The translations under genes were made by a program, and so were the position numbers. Below the pieces are notes generated by a model. The model was not told where the DNA came from. It made no database searches and was given only the letters and a program-made list of their open reading frames with translations. Below are positions 26,006 through 35,647 of a stretch of 64,000 nucleotides of DNA, in pieces. The stretch covers positions 432,935-496,934 of the forward strand of contig NZ_LMVB01000003.1 in assembly GCF_001510645.1 (NCBI RefSeq), in the 5' to 3' direction. Every line of letters starts with the position of its first letter. The first letter of the stretch is position 1. The stretch comes from Paenibacillus sp. FJAT-29882 (GTDB lineage Bacteria; Bacillota; Bacilli; Bacillales; DSM-1321).

Positions 26006-27550
26006 TTGTTGAAGACCAAGTATATGATAGGAATTGATATGGGAACGACGAGCACAAAAGCTGTTCTTTTTTCCAGAGCAGGAGAAGTGATTACTTCTTT
26101 TACAAAGGGGTATCCTCTACATAGTCCGACTCCCTCGGTGGCAGAACAAGATCCTGAGGAAATTTATCAAGCAGTTGTATTAGCCATTGGTGAAGTAATG
26201 AAGGCAGGCGGGATTAAGAAAGAAGAGTTAGGGTTTATATCGTTTAGTTCTGCGATGCACAGTGTTATAGCTGTTGATTCTAATGGACTGCCGCTAACGA
26301 ACATTATTACCTGGGCGGATAATCGAAGTGTCAAATATGCAGAGCAGCTAAGAGCAACGGAACAAGGACATGCATTATATCGCCGTACAGGAACGCCTAT
26401 TCATCCAATGTCTCCGATTACGAAGTTGATGTGGCTTCGTCATGAACATCAGGAAATATTTTCTAAAACGAGTAAATATTTAGGGATTAAAGAATATATT
26501 TTCTATAAATTTTTCAATGAGTATGTGATGGATTATTCGCTGGCGTCTGCAACAGGCATGTTTAATATCAACGATTTGACATGGGATGCAGAAGCATTAA
26601 GCATAGCTGGAATCGATGAGGAGAAACTTCCTAAGCTTGTACCGACAACGTATACTACGTCAGGTTTACATAAGGACCTTGCCGAACAGATGAATATTGC
26701 AGAAGATACTGTATTTGTCATTGGTGCAAGTGACGGAGTCTTGGCAAATTTAGGGCAAAATGCGATTGAACCAGGCGTACTTGCTGTATCAATTGGGACA
26801 AGCGGTGCGATCCGAACAGTTAGTGACCGACCGTTGACGGATCCAAAAGGTCGAACATTTTGCTACGCTTTAGTGGATAATCTTTGGGTGATTGGTGGTC
26901 CTGTTAATAATGGCGGGATTACGTTTAGATGGGCTCGAGATCAATTTGGCCGCGCTGAAATTGAAGCAGCTAAAGAGACTGGCCAAGATCCGTATGAAAT
27001 CCTAACCGACATGGCTGCAAAAATTGCACCTGGAGCGGACGGTCTCATCTTCCATCCTTATATGGCAGGAGAGAGAGCACCGTTATGGAATGCTAATGCC
27101 AGAGGTTCGTTCTTCGGTCTTGCCCTTCATCATACAAGAGATCATATGGTAAGAGCGGTTCTAGAAGGTGTGATGTATAACCTATACAGCGTGCTGCTTG
27201 CGGTGCAAGAATTAGCTGGACTACCGAAAAAAATTCATGCAAGTGGCGGATTTGTCCGCTCAAAGCTATGGCGTCAAATTATGGCTGATGTGTTTAACCA
27301 AAACGTTACGATACCCGAAAGCTTTGAAAGCCCAAGCTTAGGTGCTGCTGTACTTGGTTTGTATGCATTAGGTGAAATTGATAGCTTAAATGTGGTTTCG
27401 GAAATGATTGGCGAGACAAACGAGCTCGTACCAATTGCACAAAACGTTGAAGTGTATGAAGAGCTGATGTCGATTTATTTATCAGTCAGCCGTCAATTAG
27501 AAAGCGATTATGGCCGCATTGCGGATTTCCAGCGCCGTCATTTAGAATAA
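26006..27550 (+). CDS. gntK: Gluconate kinase (FGGY family)
   Basis: A 514-residue FGGY carbohydrate kinase. The N-terminal phosphate motif is IGIDMGTTSTKAVLF. GASDGVLANLGQNAI, VSIGTSGAIR and the C-terminal IHASGGFVRSKLWRQIMADV are as in Bacillus GntK. It phosphorylates gluconate to 6-phosphogluconate. The usual partners (gntR, gntP, gntZ) are not beside it, so the gene is an orphan here. TTG starts at 26006 and 26009 both follow GGGGTGGG. A bcr1-like element sits upstream and a GGGTCTGACC repeat downstream. Confidence 0.86.
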   Translation: MLKTKYMIGIDMGTTSTKAVLFSRAGEVITSFTKGYPLHSPTPSVAEQDPEEIYQAVVLAIGEVMKAGGIKKEELGFISFSSAMHSVIAVDSNGLPLTNIITWADNRSVKYAEQLRATEQGHALYRRTGTPIHPMSPITKLMWLRHEHQEIFSKTSKYLGIKEYIFYKFFNEYVMDYSLASATGMFNINDLTWDAEALSIAGIDEEKLPKLVPTTYTTSGLHKDLAEQMNIAEDTVFVIGASDGVLANLGQNAIEPGVLAVSIGTSGAIRTVSDRPLTDPKGRTFCYALVDNLWVIGGPVNNGGITFRWARDQFGRAEIEAAKETGQDPYEILTDMAAKIAPGADGLIFHPYMAGERAPLWNANARGSFFGLALHHTRDHMVRAVLEGVMYNLYSVLLAVQELAGLPKKIHASGGFVRSKLWRQIMADVFNQNVTIPESFESPSLGAAVLGLYALGEIDSLNVVSEMIGETNELVPIAQNVEVYEELMSIYLSVSRQLESDYGRIADFQRRHLE

Positions 27551-27562
27551 ATGTTGAGAAGT

Positions 27563-27652
27563 AAAGGCCTGACCTCGCACTCTCAATCAGTATGTAGTGT
27601 TTCATTCACGTATCTCATCCTGTATTTAATTGTCGCGGGGTCTGACCCTTTG
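27563..27652 (+). repeat. GGGTCTGACC repeat R3
   Basis: AAAGGCCTGACCTCGCACTC to GCGGGGTCTGACCCTTTG, about 90 bp, very like R4 and R5 (GTAGTGTTTCAT, CTGTATTTAATTGT). Confidence 0.7.
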
Positions 27653-27701
27653 CCTGTGGAACAACATCTTTAAGTGTATGCTGATTCCTTAAATATCTAA
27701 A

Positions 27702-27730
27702 AAACCATTCGAATTTTTCGAATGGTTTAA
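27702..27730. terminator. Bidirectional terminator
   Basis: AAACCATTCGAA and TTCGAATGGTTT form a perfect 12-bp stem on a TTT loop. Confidence 0.7.
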
Positions 27731-27779
27731 TATTTTGAAACGGAATACGACTACCTTTAGAATTATGAAAAATCTCTAT

Positions 27780-28460
27780 TTAAAAATCAGTACTAGGAAA
27801 ATGCAAGGATTTAACATGAGTAAGTTTTAAATACACGGTTTCTCCACTTGCAATGGCTATTTCCAACAGGTTATCTTTTACACCTTTTAACAATCCGATT
27901 TTCATTGGATCTCCTCCACCATCAATCACCACCAGTTTTCCCTCTACCTTTTTTAGTTGGTCTTCAAAGGAGCGCAACAAAGGGGCATTAGAAGGATTAA
28001 CAGGCAGGCTTGTGTTACTGAGAGTATAAGGAGTAATATTTTTATTGTATGGGGTAATCCATTTCAAGTGTGATAGGGAAATATACATCGTTTTAAAAAC
28101 TGGTGAATAAAAAACAAAGTAATCACTTAAGACGCTGAGAATATAACCGTGGAAAGTCAGATTGCCAATCACAGAAATTTCCGCAAACATTCCTTTGGCA
28201 TTCGTTAATATTTTACGATAGGAAATGGATTCCGTTTCTTCAGCTAATGACAACTCTGTCGGCTTATCAACCTGGTCATCCGTACTACTATTAAGTTGGA
28301 GGCTACGGACATGAAGCCATGGGATATAAAAAAACTTTTGACCATCATATAAGATTAGTATGTCTGAACCTACATCTGTAAGAATTCCTTTAAAATAGCT
28401 TTTCTTTGTCAATTCTATATAAACATTATCTCCGATTAATTTCGTCATACTTCTCAACAA
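27780..28460 (-). CDS. Sm-like repeat protein of unknown function, possibly spore-related
   Basis: A 226-residue protein with three short beta-rich repeats, near residues 5-60 (VYIELTKKSYFKGILTDVG, FFYIPWLHVRSLQL), 85-145 (HGYILSVLSDYFVFY, MYISLSHLKWI) and 170-225 (GLLKGVKDNLLEIAI, VYLKLTHVKSLHF). Each has the pattern 'modify-context-display-H-(V/I/L)KS' seen in the CotB-like protein at 55838, so a common Sm-like fold is inferred. TTG start at 28460, six bases after AGGAGGAG. No recognised ortholog. Confidence 0.6.
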   Translation of the reverse strand: MLRSMTKLIGDNVYIELTKKSYFKGILTDVGSDILILYDGQKFFYIPWLHVRSLQLNSSTDDQVDKPTELSLAEETESISYRKILTNAKGMFAEISVIGNLTFHGYILSVLSDYFVFYSPVFKTMYISLSHLKWITPYNKNITPYTLSNTSLPVNPSNAPLLRSFEDQLKKVEGKLVVIDGGGDPMKIGLLKGVKDNLLEIAIASGETVYLKLTHVKSLHFPSTDF

Positions 28461-28756
28461 AATCTCCTCCTATTTTTAATTGATTGAATTTATTAGGTCA
28501 TTATAATTAGGATCGAATAAAAGACATAGCGTTACAATTGTGGGCAAGGGAATGATAAATATGGGGACACTTAAATAAACATTTCATTTTGTTTTAGTAT
28601 ATGCATCCAAATAAGGGGTGCAAGTCAGATTGATGAAACATGTTTTTGGAAATGAGTATTAGGTTTTAGAAAATACCTATTTTTATTAGTTTTTCCTCTT
28701 ATATCAAGGTTGCTTTTCAATTATATTTACACTAACAACCTGGATTGATTTTCGTT

Positions 28757-28855
28757 GCAGGTACTCGCTTTCCGCGGTCGGTCTCAAAAGCCTCCTCATG
28801 CGGAGTCTCCCTCAGCACGCTTCTCTAAGTAGGAGTCTCGCATATCAACGATTGT
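28757..28855 (-). repeat. Diverged Bacillus-type intergenic repeat (CGGAGTCTCC family)
   Basis: GCAGGTACTCGCTTTCCGCG, CCTCCTCATGCGGAGTCTCC and AGTAGGAGTCTCGCA correspond in reverse to the repeat at 7949-8040. The rest of 28461-28894 is AT-rich with no gene seen. Confidence 0.55.
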
Positions 28856-28894
28856 AGTCTTAATATACATTTTTCCAATATGTTGTCTGTACCT

Positions 28895-30253
28895 CTATGA
28901 AGCGAAGACGAGTTGTATCCAGTTATATAACAAAAATAAGGTTACAATTACTGTTGGTGGAATGACAATTAATGATACGCTTAGATAATCTTTCCATTTC
29001 ACTTTGATCTTATTTTTCTTTAAGATATGCAACCAGATTAAGGAGGCAAGTGTCCCAATAGGCAGTAATAATGATCCTATATCGCTTCCGATAATACTTG
29101 CAAGATATATGGTCTTCAGCGTGATCGGATCCAGGTTCATTTCTGTTAACGTAATGGTTCCAATCAACAAGGCGGGATGATTATTAAAAAGGTTAGATAA
29201 TATGGAAACTAATCCCCCCATGATGAAACTTGCATGGAATAATCCCTCCTTTACAATCGGTTCACATACATATAAAAGTAGGGCTGTTAATCCTGAGTTG
29301 TGAAGGCCATAAATGAGCACATACATGGAAAAAGCGAAAATCAGGATGTGCCAAGGCGTTTTCTTCAATATATCAATAGGATTTGTACGTAAGTGGTACC
29401 ATCTCCATATAAGCAACACGAGTGATCCAAATATCGCAACAAACTCAATTGGAATCGCAAGGAAAGATGCAACAAAGAGTGAACAGCGCATGACAAAGAC
29501 AAACAGCAAGATCTTTAACATGAATTTTGTGCGTTGACGTTTGGAATCAACTGAAATTTGTCCTTTTAAAGGATGAAAGTTTTTTGTGAAAAATATGTGT
29601 TCAATGTCAAATGCTGACTTTGGTAATTGTTTTGGCAATTTCCGTTTTACCACTATATACATTAACCATGACATAAACAATAATCCTAACGATGACGGGA
29701 TAAACATCATCGCAGTATGCATGTAAAGCGTCATGTTAACAATTTTCAATGCAATTAGGTTCACAATATTACTTACCCCGATAGGTGCGCTTGAAGCTGT
29801 GGCAATAAGTGCTCCAGTTAAAAGGTAGGGAATTTGCTGATGGGGTTTTAACTGCAGATTTTTGAGGAGTAGAATTAAAATTGGAGTAGTGATTAGGATA
29901 CTGCCATCGTTATTAAATAATAGTGTCATCAAAAAACATAACAACTGAATGTACCAGTATAGCCGATAGCCTGAACCTTTAGCTAAAATGGCAAGTCGTG
30001 CTGCTGACCAGTGAAAAAAACCGAAGCTTTCTAGAATAACTGCCATAACTATTGTTGAAATAATAGTGATTGAAGCGCCGCCAATCTTATGGATAATGTC
30101 TAGAACATCAGCACTTGATACAACGCCTGTTAATAAAATCATCGTTGCGCCAATTGATGCTGGCCAAGCTTCATTGATGCCTTTAGGTCTCCATAAGATT
30201 ACTGCCGTTGTGATAAGGAACACAAAAACTGAAATCATGATGTGAATATCCAT
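28895..30253 (-). CDS. ArsB/YdfA-type ion transporter
   Basis: A 452-residue membrane protein with 11-12 helices. The family patterns of the ArsB group are visible: VILWRPKGINEAWPASIGA near the start, NNDGSILITTPI in the first half, and the related FNNHPALLIGT in the second half. ArsB proteins export arsenite/antimonite; YdfA-type members are only predicted to do so, and no arsR or arsC is adjacent, so substrate is uncertain. The ribosome site GGAAGGTG is rather far from ATG 30253. A decayed second copy lies upstream at 30490-30606. Confidence 0.75.
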   Translation of the reverse strand: MDIHIMISVFVFLITTAVILWRPKGINEAWPASIGATMILLTGVVSSADVLDIIHKIGGASITIISTIVMAVILESFGFFHWSAARLAILAKGSGYRLYWYIQLLCFLMTLLFNNDGSILITTPILILLLKNLQLKPHQQIPYLLTGALIATASSAPIGVSNIVNLIALKIVNMTLYMHTAMMFIPSSLGLLFMSWLMYIVVKRKLPKQLPKSAFDIEHIFFTKNFHPLKGQISVDSKRQRTKFMLKILLFVFVMRCSLFVASFLAIPIEFVAIFGSLVLLIWRWYHLRTNPIDILKKTPWHILIFAFSMYVLIYGLHNSGLTALLLYVCEPIVKEGLFHASFIMGGLVSILSNLFNNHPALLIGTITLTEMNLDPITLKTIYLASIIGSDIGSLLLPIGTLASLIWLHILKKNKIKVKWKDYLSVSLIVIPPTVIVTLFLLYNWIQLVFAS

Positions 30254-30489
30254 TGTAAAGTATTACACCTTCCTTTCTAAAATCTCTTAGTATCTAATTG
30301 AGCGATAACTAATTGGGATCTTACCAACATTACAGAAAGCTTGCACGCAAAGTCCTTCCTAAAAGAGTTTCAAACCAGATGGATGAAGCTTTGTTTTATG
30401 AGTGAGTTTTGGTTCGATTTTTAGAGAATATATAACCTTGGTTCTTTTCTTTCAAATCAAAGATTGTAGCCTTAACGTTCATTTTTTCG

Positions 30490-30606
30490 ACATGTTGTCT
30501 GTACTCCTACTAGAATAATCCCTAATCCAAACGATGCTGGACAAACATTTACCCTTCTTGGATTCTAAAATATAATTAACATTGACAATAGGAACACCAA
30601 AGCAGC
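30490..30606 (-). pseudogene. Remnant of a second ArsB-family gene (N-terminal part)
   Basis: The minus strand reads AALVFLLSMLIIF, stop, NPRRVNVCPASFGLGIILVG, colinear without gaps with VFVFLITTAVILWRPKGINEAWPASIGATMILL of the intact gene. The stop (TAG) replaces the Trp codon. Beyond it, about 55 bp resemble the 3' flank of the intact gene (GTACAGACAACAT at both), so the interior has been deleted. Confidence 0.6.
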
Positions 30607-31128
30607 TATGGATGAACAATCTACTTTCCCTTCAATGACTGGACGTTAGATACTACATGTCCGATTACTCATATGTATATTCATCTCTACTGATTAATAG
30701 CTGGATATGCGACTAGATTTATTAAAATGTGTGTTTGTACTTCTAGTAAAAATATCTTATAAAGATGAGTGACTAGTTGTCTAAATGAAAAATGTGCCCA
30801 CCGATCTAGTTAGATAGACAATTAAAAATTTTAAAATTATACCGGTGGATATACAAATTTCATCGAGTGGATAGGAAACAAGCGGGTATCTCATAAGGGG
30901 CTACCCCTTTGACTTTTCGGAGATGGATAGCTGAACAAGAAAAGAATATTATTTAACATTTTGAATAAAAATTTATAGATCTTTTTGTGCAGTTACTCCT
31001 TATCGGAATTTGCAAGAGCTAATCTTAGAAGTAAAATCAGGAATATAGCTACCTACTCTCCATCATTACAAGTGACAGACATATAGAAAATAAGTTATGT
31101 TGTCATTTCTTCATACTTTATTTAAGAT
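30607..31128. other. Non-coding AT-rich stretch
   Basis: No gene of convincing length on either strand. A TTGTCTA/TAGACAA inverted pair lies near 30778-30822, and CCACCGAT and ACCGGTGG nearby are weak complements. Probably decayed sequence between the arsB remnant and element H. Confidence 0.4.
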
Positions 31129-31289
31129 TTTATCCCGGTTTAACAGGCGGTAATACCCCCACCTCAATTTTTGCGAGAGAATCAAGAATTAAATAGGTGG
31201 GGGATAAACAGCCTGTAAATCCCCGATTGGTTCAACTAACCCTCAGTGGGGGATGAACCCCCCCCCCACTGAGGGAAGTTTCACTTTAT
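31129..31289 (+). repeat. bcr1-like element, copy H (short form)
   Basis: TTTAT at 31129-31133 and 31285-31289. ACAGGCGGTA subtype with CCCCCACCT/AGGTGGGGG stem and a terminal CCTCAGTGGGGG stem with a run of ten C. Confidence 0.85.
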
Positions 31290-31310
31290 TTTGAACCAAG
31301 GAAAATGGGG

Positions 31311-31354
31311 AAAAAAGAGTAATCTAAATATAGACTAAATTACTCTTTTTTTGA
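31311..31354. terminator. Terminator of the GNAT gene
   Basis: AAAAAAGAGTAAT and ATTACTCTTTTTTT form a 13-bp stem with T tracts on both strands. Confidence 0.65.
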
Positions 31355-31464
31355 CTAATTTTTGTTAATTCTACGTTAGCTTCTTAATTTTGCTTGCAAC
31401 TTTTTCTATAATTAACTAAACATCTGAAAAAGGAACCCCTTTTACAAGATCTTTAAAAGGACTA

Positions 31465-32052
31465 TCACTTTTCATGCTCTGACAAAAAGTCACGCAATCG
31501 TTGTCTCACACTTGGCCATTCATCATTTAGGATGCTATAGACCATGGTGTTTCTCATCGTTTTGTCTGTTAATCTTTTTTCTCTACGTAATCTACCTTCC
31601 TCCATAGCGCCCAAGCGAAGAATGGCCGTACGTGATCGAGCATTTCGTTCGTCTGTACGAAACTCTATTCGGCCTAATTTCCATGTTTCAAAAGCGTGTT
31701 GCAAAAGTAAATATTTGCATTCAGTATTGACAGCTGTCCTCCATTTAGACGGATGATACCAGGTTGATCCAATTTCTAAGCTTCCATTATCCAACTGGAT
31801 ATTTCGATAAGAAGTGCTTCCAATAACCTTGCCTGTTCCGTTTTCAATCACAACGAATGGATATTGCTTCCCTTCTTCCATCGCACGCAATCCTTGATTC
31901 ATATAAGCAACAGCATCTTCACGAGAATAAATCTTCGTCACCAACCAGTCCCATATCTCAATGGGTTTGGACGCTTCATAAAATCCTTCGAAATGTTCTT
32001 CAGATAATGGCAAGAGTGTAACGATTTTTCCTGTTAATTTGATGTATTCCAT
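31465..32052 (-). CDS. GNAT-family acetyltransferase, RimJ/RimL-like
   Basis: A 195-residue protein of the RimJ/RimL acetyltransferase type: KLTGKIVTLLPLSEEHFEG at the start, VIGSTSYRNIQLDNGSLEIG, the WYHPSKWRTAVNTECKYLLL loop, and RIEFRTDERNARSRTAILRLG. These enzymes acetylate N-terminal or small-molecule amines; the substrate here is unknown. The ribosome site AAAGGAG precedes ATG 32052. It is divergent from the MocR-type regulator and may be its target (inference). Confidence 0.8.
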   Translation of the reverse strand: MEYIKLTGKIVTLLPLSEEHFEGFYEASKPIEIWDWLVTKIYSREDAVAYMNQGLRAMEEGKQYPFVVIENGTGKVIGSTSYRNIQLDNGSLEIGSTWYHPSKWRTAVNTECKYLLLQHAFETWKLGRIEFRTDERNARSRTAILRLGAMEEGRLRREKRLTDKTMRNTMVYSILNDEWPSVRQRLRDFLSEHEK

Positions 32053-32099
32053 ACGATTCTTCTCCTTTTTTTAGCAAGTATGTTAGCATTGTAATAAAA

Positions 32100-32149
32100 A
32101 ACTGGTTCTGGTATAAGGATCAGATTGGGTCTATTTAATAGAACCAGTT
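32100..32149. promoter_or_regulatory. Perfect inverted repeat in the GNAT/MocR divergent promoter
   Basis: AACTGGTTCT at 32100-32109 and AGAACCAGTT at 32140-32149 are exact inverted copies. An extended -10-like TGGTATAAG lies between them. Likely operator of the MocR-type regulator, whose ribosome site starts right after it. Confidence 0.5.
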
Positions 32150-32160
32150 AGGAGAACGAG

Positions 32161-33555
32161 ATGTTTGAAATGACCCCGCATTTTCAAAAAGTAAAAAAAC
32201 ACCCTTTGTATCTTCAACTTTATGAGTATATTAAACAAGAAATACAAGAGGGAAGGATTCAAGCTGGAATGAAATTGCCTTCAAAACGAAAGCTGGCTGT
32301 TCATCTGAACCTCGGTTTGAATACGGTGGATGCGGCTTATCAGCAACTAATCGCAGAAGGTTATGTAGAAAGTAAGTTACGAAAGGGATATTTTGTGGTC
32401 GAGTTTGAAGGGGATGTTATAACGAAAAAGGACCCGATCCCTTCACTGCAATTCAATATTCCAGAAGTAAAGCCAGAATATAAGATTAACTTTAATCATG
32501 GAATAGTGGATATGGCACACTTTCCTTTCACTGTCTGGCGGAAATTACTTGTGAATACGTCCTGCCAGCATGAGTTATTCATGAATGGAGATCCTCAAGG
32601 TGAACGAAATCTTCGTGCGGCTATTACTGATTCTATTTTTCAATCAAGGGGAGTACGCTGTTCGCCTGATCAGATCATTATTGGAGCGGGTACACAATAT
32701 TTGATTCAGCTACTTTGTTTGCTCCTTGGTAAGAATAGAACCTTCGCGATGGAAAACCCAGGCTTTCACAGAGTTCGCCAAGTATTTCTAGATTTTGAAA
32801 GGAAAATTGAAGGAATCCCATTAGATGAAGATGGGTTAATTGTCGAGCACCTACTTCGCATTCATGCTGACATTGTCTATGTGACACCCTCACACCAATT
32901 TCCAACCGGCACAATCATGCCGATTTCAAGGAGAATGGAATTATTGAAATGGGCGAGAGAAAAGCAAGCTTATATTATTGAAGATGATTATGATGGGGAA
33001 TTTCGTTATGTCGGTAAACCAATCCCTTCCTTGCAAGGGCTTGATTCGGATAACAGGGTCGTCTACTTAGGGACGTTTTCAAAGGCATTCATACCATCCA
33101 TTCGAGTCAGTTATCTGATTTTACCACCTGAGTTGCTGAAGATATATCATCAAAAATTTAGAGGGTACAAGCATACCGTCCCGCGCATCATCCAAGAAGC
33201 ACTTAATCAATTTATAGAGAATGGCCATTGGGAACGACACCTGAACAAAATGAGAACCATTTATCGAAAAAAGAACCATATTTTGACCGAAGTAGTTCAG
33301 CAGCATTTCGGGGATCGCGTAAATGTAATTGGTGAGAAGTCGGGGTTGCATATTCTCCTGCAAATTAATAATGGATTGTCTGAAACTGAGCTTGTGGAAA
33401 AAGCATCGCAAGTAGGCGTGAAGATTTACCCTACTTCACTGTATTATGAAAAAGGCAAATACAGTCATGAACCAACTGTCTTATTAGGCTATGGGGGACT
33501 ATCACATGAAGAGTTGCAAGAGGGGATTTTGTTTTTGAAAAAGGCGTGGTTTTAA
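32161..33555 (+). CDS. MocR/GabR-type regulator (GntR HTH plus aminotransferase domain)
   Basis: A 464-residue fusion. A GntR winged helix spans about residues 12-80 (LYEYIKQEIQEGRIQAGMKL, LNLGLNTVDAAYQQL), and a class I aminotransferase-like domain about 110-464, with the PLP lysine expected in GTFSKAFIPSIRVSY. MocR proteins use bound PLP or its adduct as the effector and control vitamin B6, GABA or other genes. GGAG lies 6 bases before ATG 32161. The divergent GNAT gene is the only adjacent candidate target. Confidence 0.85.
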   Translation: MFEMTPHFQKVKKHPLYLQLYEYIKQEIQEGRIQAGMKLPSKRKLAVHLNLGLNTVDAAYQQLIAEGYVESKLRKGYFVVEFEGDVITKKDPIPSLQFNIPEVKPEYKINFNHGIVDMAHFPFTVWRKLLVNTSCQHELFMNGDPQGERNLRAAITDSIFQSRGVRCSPDQIIIGAGTQYLIQLLCLLLGKNRTFAMENPGFHRVRQVFLDFERKIEGIPLDEDGLIVEHLLRIHADIVYVTPSHQFPTGTIMPISRRMELLKWAREKQAYIIEDDYDGEFRYVGKPIPSLQGLDSDNRVVYLGTFSKAFIPSIRVSYLILPPELLKIYHQKFRGYKHTVPRIIQEALNQFIENGHWERHLNKMRTIYRKKNHILTEVVQQHFGDRVNVIGEKSGLHILLQINNGLSETELVEKASQVGVKIYPTSLYYEKGKYSHEPTVLLGYGGLSHEELQEGILFLKKAWF

Positions 33556-33817
33556 AAAAGTAAGCAAGTGATCGGATGAAAGTCATCATTACTATACAAA
33601 ACAAATATGGTGTTAAAACGCCACCATTTGCTATGAAGAATGTATCATGAAGCATGCTATACTCACCTCATCTCAAAGGTGGCAGTGCGGAGCCTGAATT
33701 TGGGATGCCTTCTCAAATCAGTATACCTGATAAATAGATTGGCTATATTCAGAAGGAGCAAAGCTCCGTCCCTATGTCGCTCATACAAAAAAAGAGACCT
33801 TAATCAGATCTCCATGC

Positions 33818-34243
33818 TCATTTATGATAAAGTTCCTTATAAGCGATAACTTTTAAAGCAAGTAGTTCTTCTTCAGATAACTTTCCTTGAAGGTCTGTAA
33901 GCACTTCTTCTTTAGATAGTGTTCCATCTTGAGCTTGCACTTTTATGTCCAGAAGTTTAGTTATGCCGACCTTTTTGACAAGAACACGTGTCGCTGCTTC
34001 TTTTGTCGTGAAAGGCAATGAACTTTCGTCAACAGATTTCGCTTCTTCTATGAATTTTTTCAGCTGTGGGTCATTTTCTATAAATTGCTTTACTTCTTCT
34101 GTTTGTCCATTTTTCTCTAGCTCAGTCGAAACAGCATCCATCAATTTTTGAGAGGCCATGTTTGTGCCGTAATAATAAATGGCATACCCAGCAACACCTA
34201 CAAAGACTACTAGCACTACAATGAATAGTAAGAACTTCTTCAT
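33818..34243 (-). CDS. Membrane-anchored protein of unknown function
   Basis: 141 residues: one N-terminal transmembrane segment (about 4-25) then an acidic helical domain rich in Glu/Lys (LEKNGQTEEVKQFIE, ATRVLVKKVGITKLLDI, LSEEELLALKVIAYKEL). The C-terminal half has the form of a 'helix-LSKEEVLTDLQGKLSEEEL-' module seen in uncharacterised Bacillus proteins. A ribosome site AGGAGTGAG precedes ATG 34243. Monocistronic; function not recognised. Confidence 0.65.
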   Translation of the reverse strand: MKKFLLFIVVLVVFVGVAGYAIYYYGTNMASQKLMDAVSTELEKNGQTEEVKQFIENDPQLKKFIEEAKSVDESSLPFTTKEAATRVLVKKVGITKLLDIKVQAQDGTLSKEEVLTDLQGKLSEEELLALKVIAYKELYHK

Positions 34244-34444
34244 CGTCTCACTCCTAACTTAGAGATTACTATACTATAAATAATGGAGATAGAGAAGAAT
34301 ATCATTAGTCCCAATTTTTACAAAAGAGTGCTGTTACAAATGCCCCTTACGTAATCGAATTCTTTGATCAGGACTATTGGTTTTTGAATATCCTGAATTT
34401 GTTGAATGGTCATTACAATAAAGTTATTTAAAACTCTTACAATG

Positions 34445-35647
34445 CTATTCAACTAAGACCTCTACCATTTGTTTTTCTTTCCACATAACTGTAATACCGA
34501 GGCCAACGACCAAAATAACAGCAGCGAAAAGATAAGGATAGTGGATGTTTACGTCAAATAGTATTCCGCCTATGGATGGCCCGACGATATTACCTAAGCT
34601 CGTATAGGTTGAGTTCATCCCAGCAACAAATCCTTGCTCTTTCCCGCCAGCTTTTGACAAAAATGTCGTCAATGCCGGACGAAGCAAGTCAAATGCGAGG
34701 AAGATGAAGCAAGTTACCGCCAGTACGGCAACAAAGCTAGAGACCATGGTGGACGCTATCGCCAATATGGCACCTATAATTAAACATAATTGGATCAGTT
34801 TCTTTTCACCGAGTATATCTACCATTTTTCCAAACATAAATACTTGCACAACAACTCCGAAGATTGAGCTTATCGTAATAATAGTTGCAATGTCCTTTGG
34901 CGTGAAGCCGAATTTATGATCAGAAAATAGGCTGAAGACCGTTTCATATGCTGATAAACCGAAAGCAAGTACAAATACAATGATAAAGGCAATAAAGTAA
35001 CGCGGATTAAGTGATTTTTTTAAATCGCCTATAAAGTTTGTTTGATTAGTATCAGCAGAAATTTCTGCAAGCTGTTCCTTTGTTAGCGGCTCTTTTAAAA
35101 TAAATATTGATGAAATGCATGCTAAAAAAGCAATGCCTGCCGCAACAAAGAAGGGCACGCGTATACCATATTCTGCAATAAAGCCACCGATACCAGGTCC
35201 TATAATGAAGCCCGTGCTAATGGCGGCAGAAATATAGCCCATCGCTTTTGGCCGTTCCTGAATGGAAGTAATATCTGCAACATATGCCGTAACACCTGGC
35301 ATAATGAAGGCAGCACTAAATCCCCCTAGAATCCTTGATAGATAAAGCACCGATACGTTCGTGCCTGCACCAAAGATCAGTTCTGAAACACCAAAAAGGA
35401 ATAAGCCGATAATGATGATTTTCTTTCTGCCGTAACGATCAACCCAGCGTCCTGCGAATGGTGACATAAGCAGCTGTGCTATCGCAAAAACGGCAACAAG
35501 ATAGCCCATCGTACTTCCTGATAAATGCATGGTATTCATAAAAGACGGCATAACGGGGATGATGAGTCCAATTCCTAGAAAGGCAATGAATAAATTGCTT
35601 AGAAGAATCATTAGGACCATCTTTTGTTCTTTAATTGGTTTCTTCAT
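34445..35647 (-). CDS. MFS multidrug-efflux-like transporter
   Basis: A 400-residue major facilitator with 12 helices. The motif A region reads GRWVDRYGRKKIIIIG and motif C is GPGIGGFIAEYG, typical of drug:H+ antiporters of the NorA/Blt/Bmr group. The start overlaps the end of the upstream TetR gene by 17 bases, so the two are co-transcribed, and substrate induction through the TetR repressor is likely. Confidence 0.85.
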   Translation of the reverse strand: MKKPIKEQKMVLMILLSNLFIAFLGIGLIIPVMPSFMNTMHLSGSTMGYLVAVFAIAQLLMSPFAGRWVDRYGRKKIIIIGLFLFGVSELIFGAGTNVSVLYLSRILGGFSAAFIMPGVTAYVADITSIQERPKAMGYISAAISTGFIIGPGIGGFIAEYGIRVPFFVAAGIAFLACISSIFILKEPLTKEQLAEISADTNQTNFIGDLKKSLNPRYFIAFIIVFVLAFGLSAYETVFSLFSDHKFGFTPKDIATIITISSIFGVVVQVFMFGKMVDILGEKKLIQLCLIIGAILAIASTMVSSFVAVLAVTCFIFLAFDLLRPALTTFLSKAGGKEQGFVAGMNSTYTSLGNIVGPSIGGILFDVNIHYPYLFAAVILVVGLGITVMWKEKQMVEVLVE

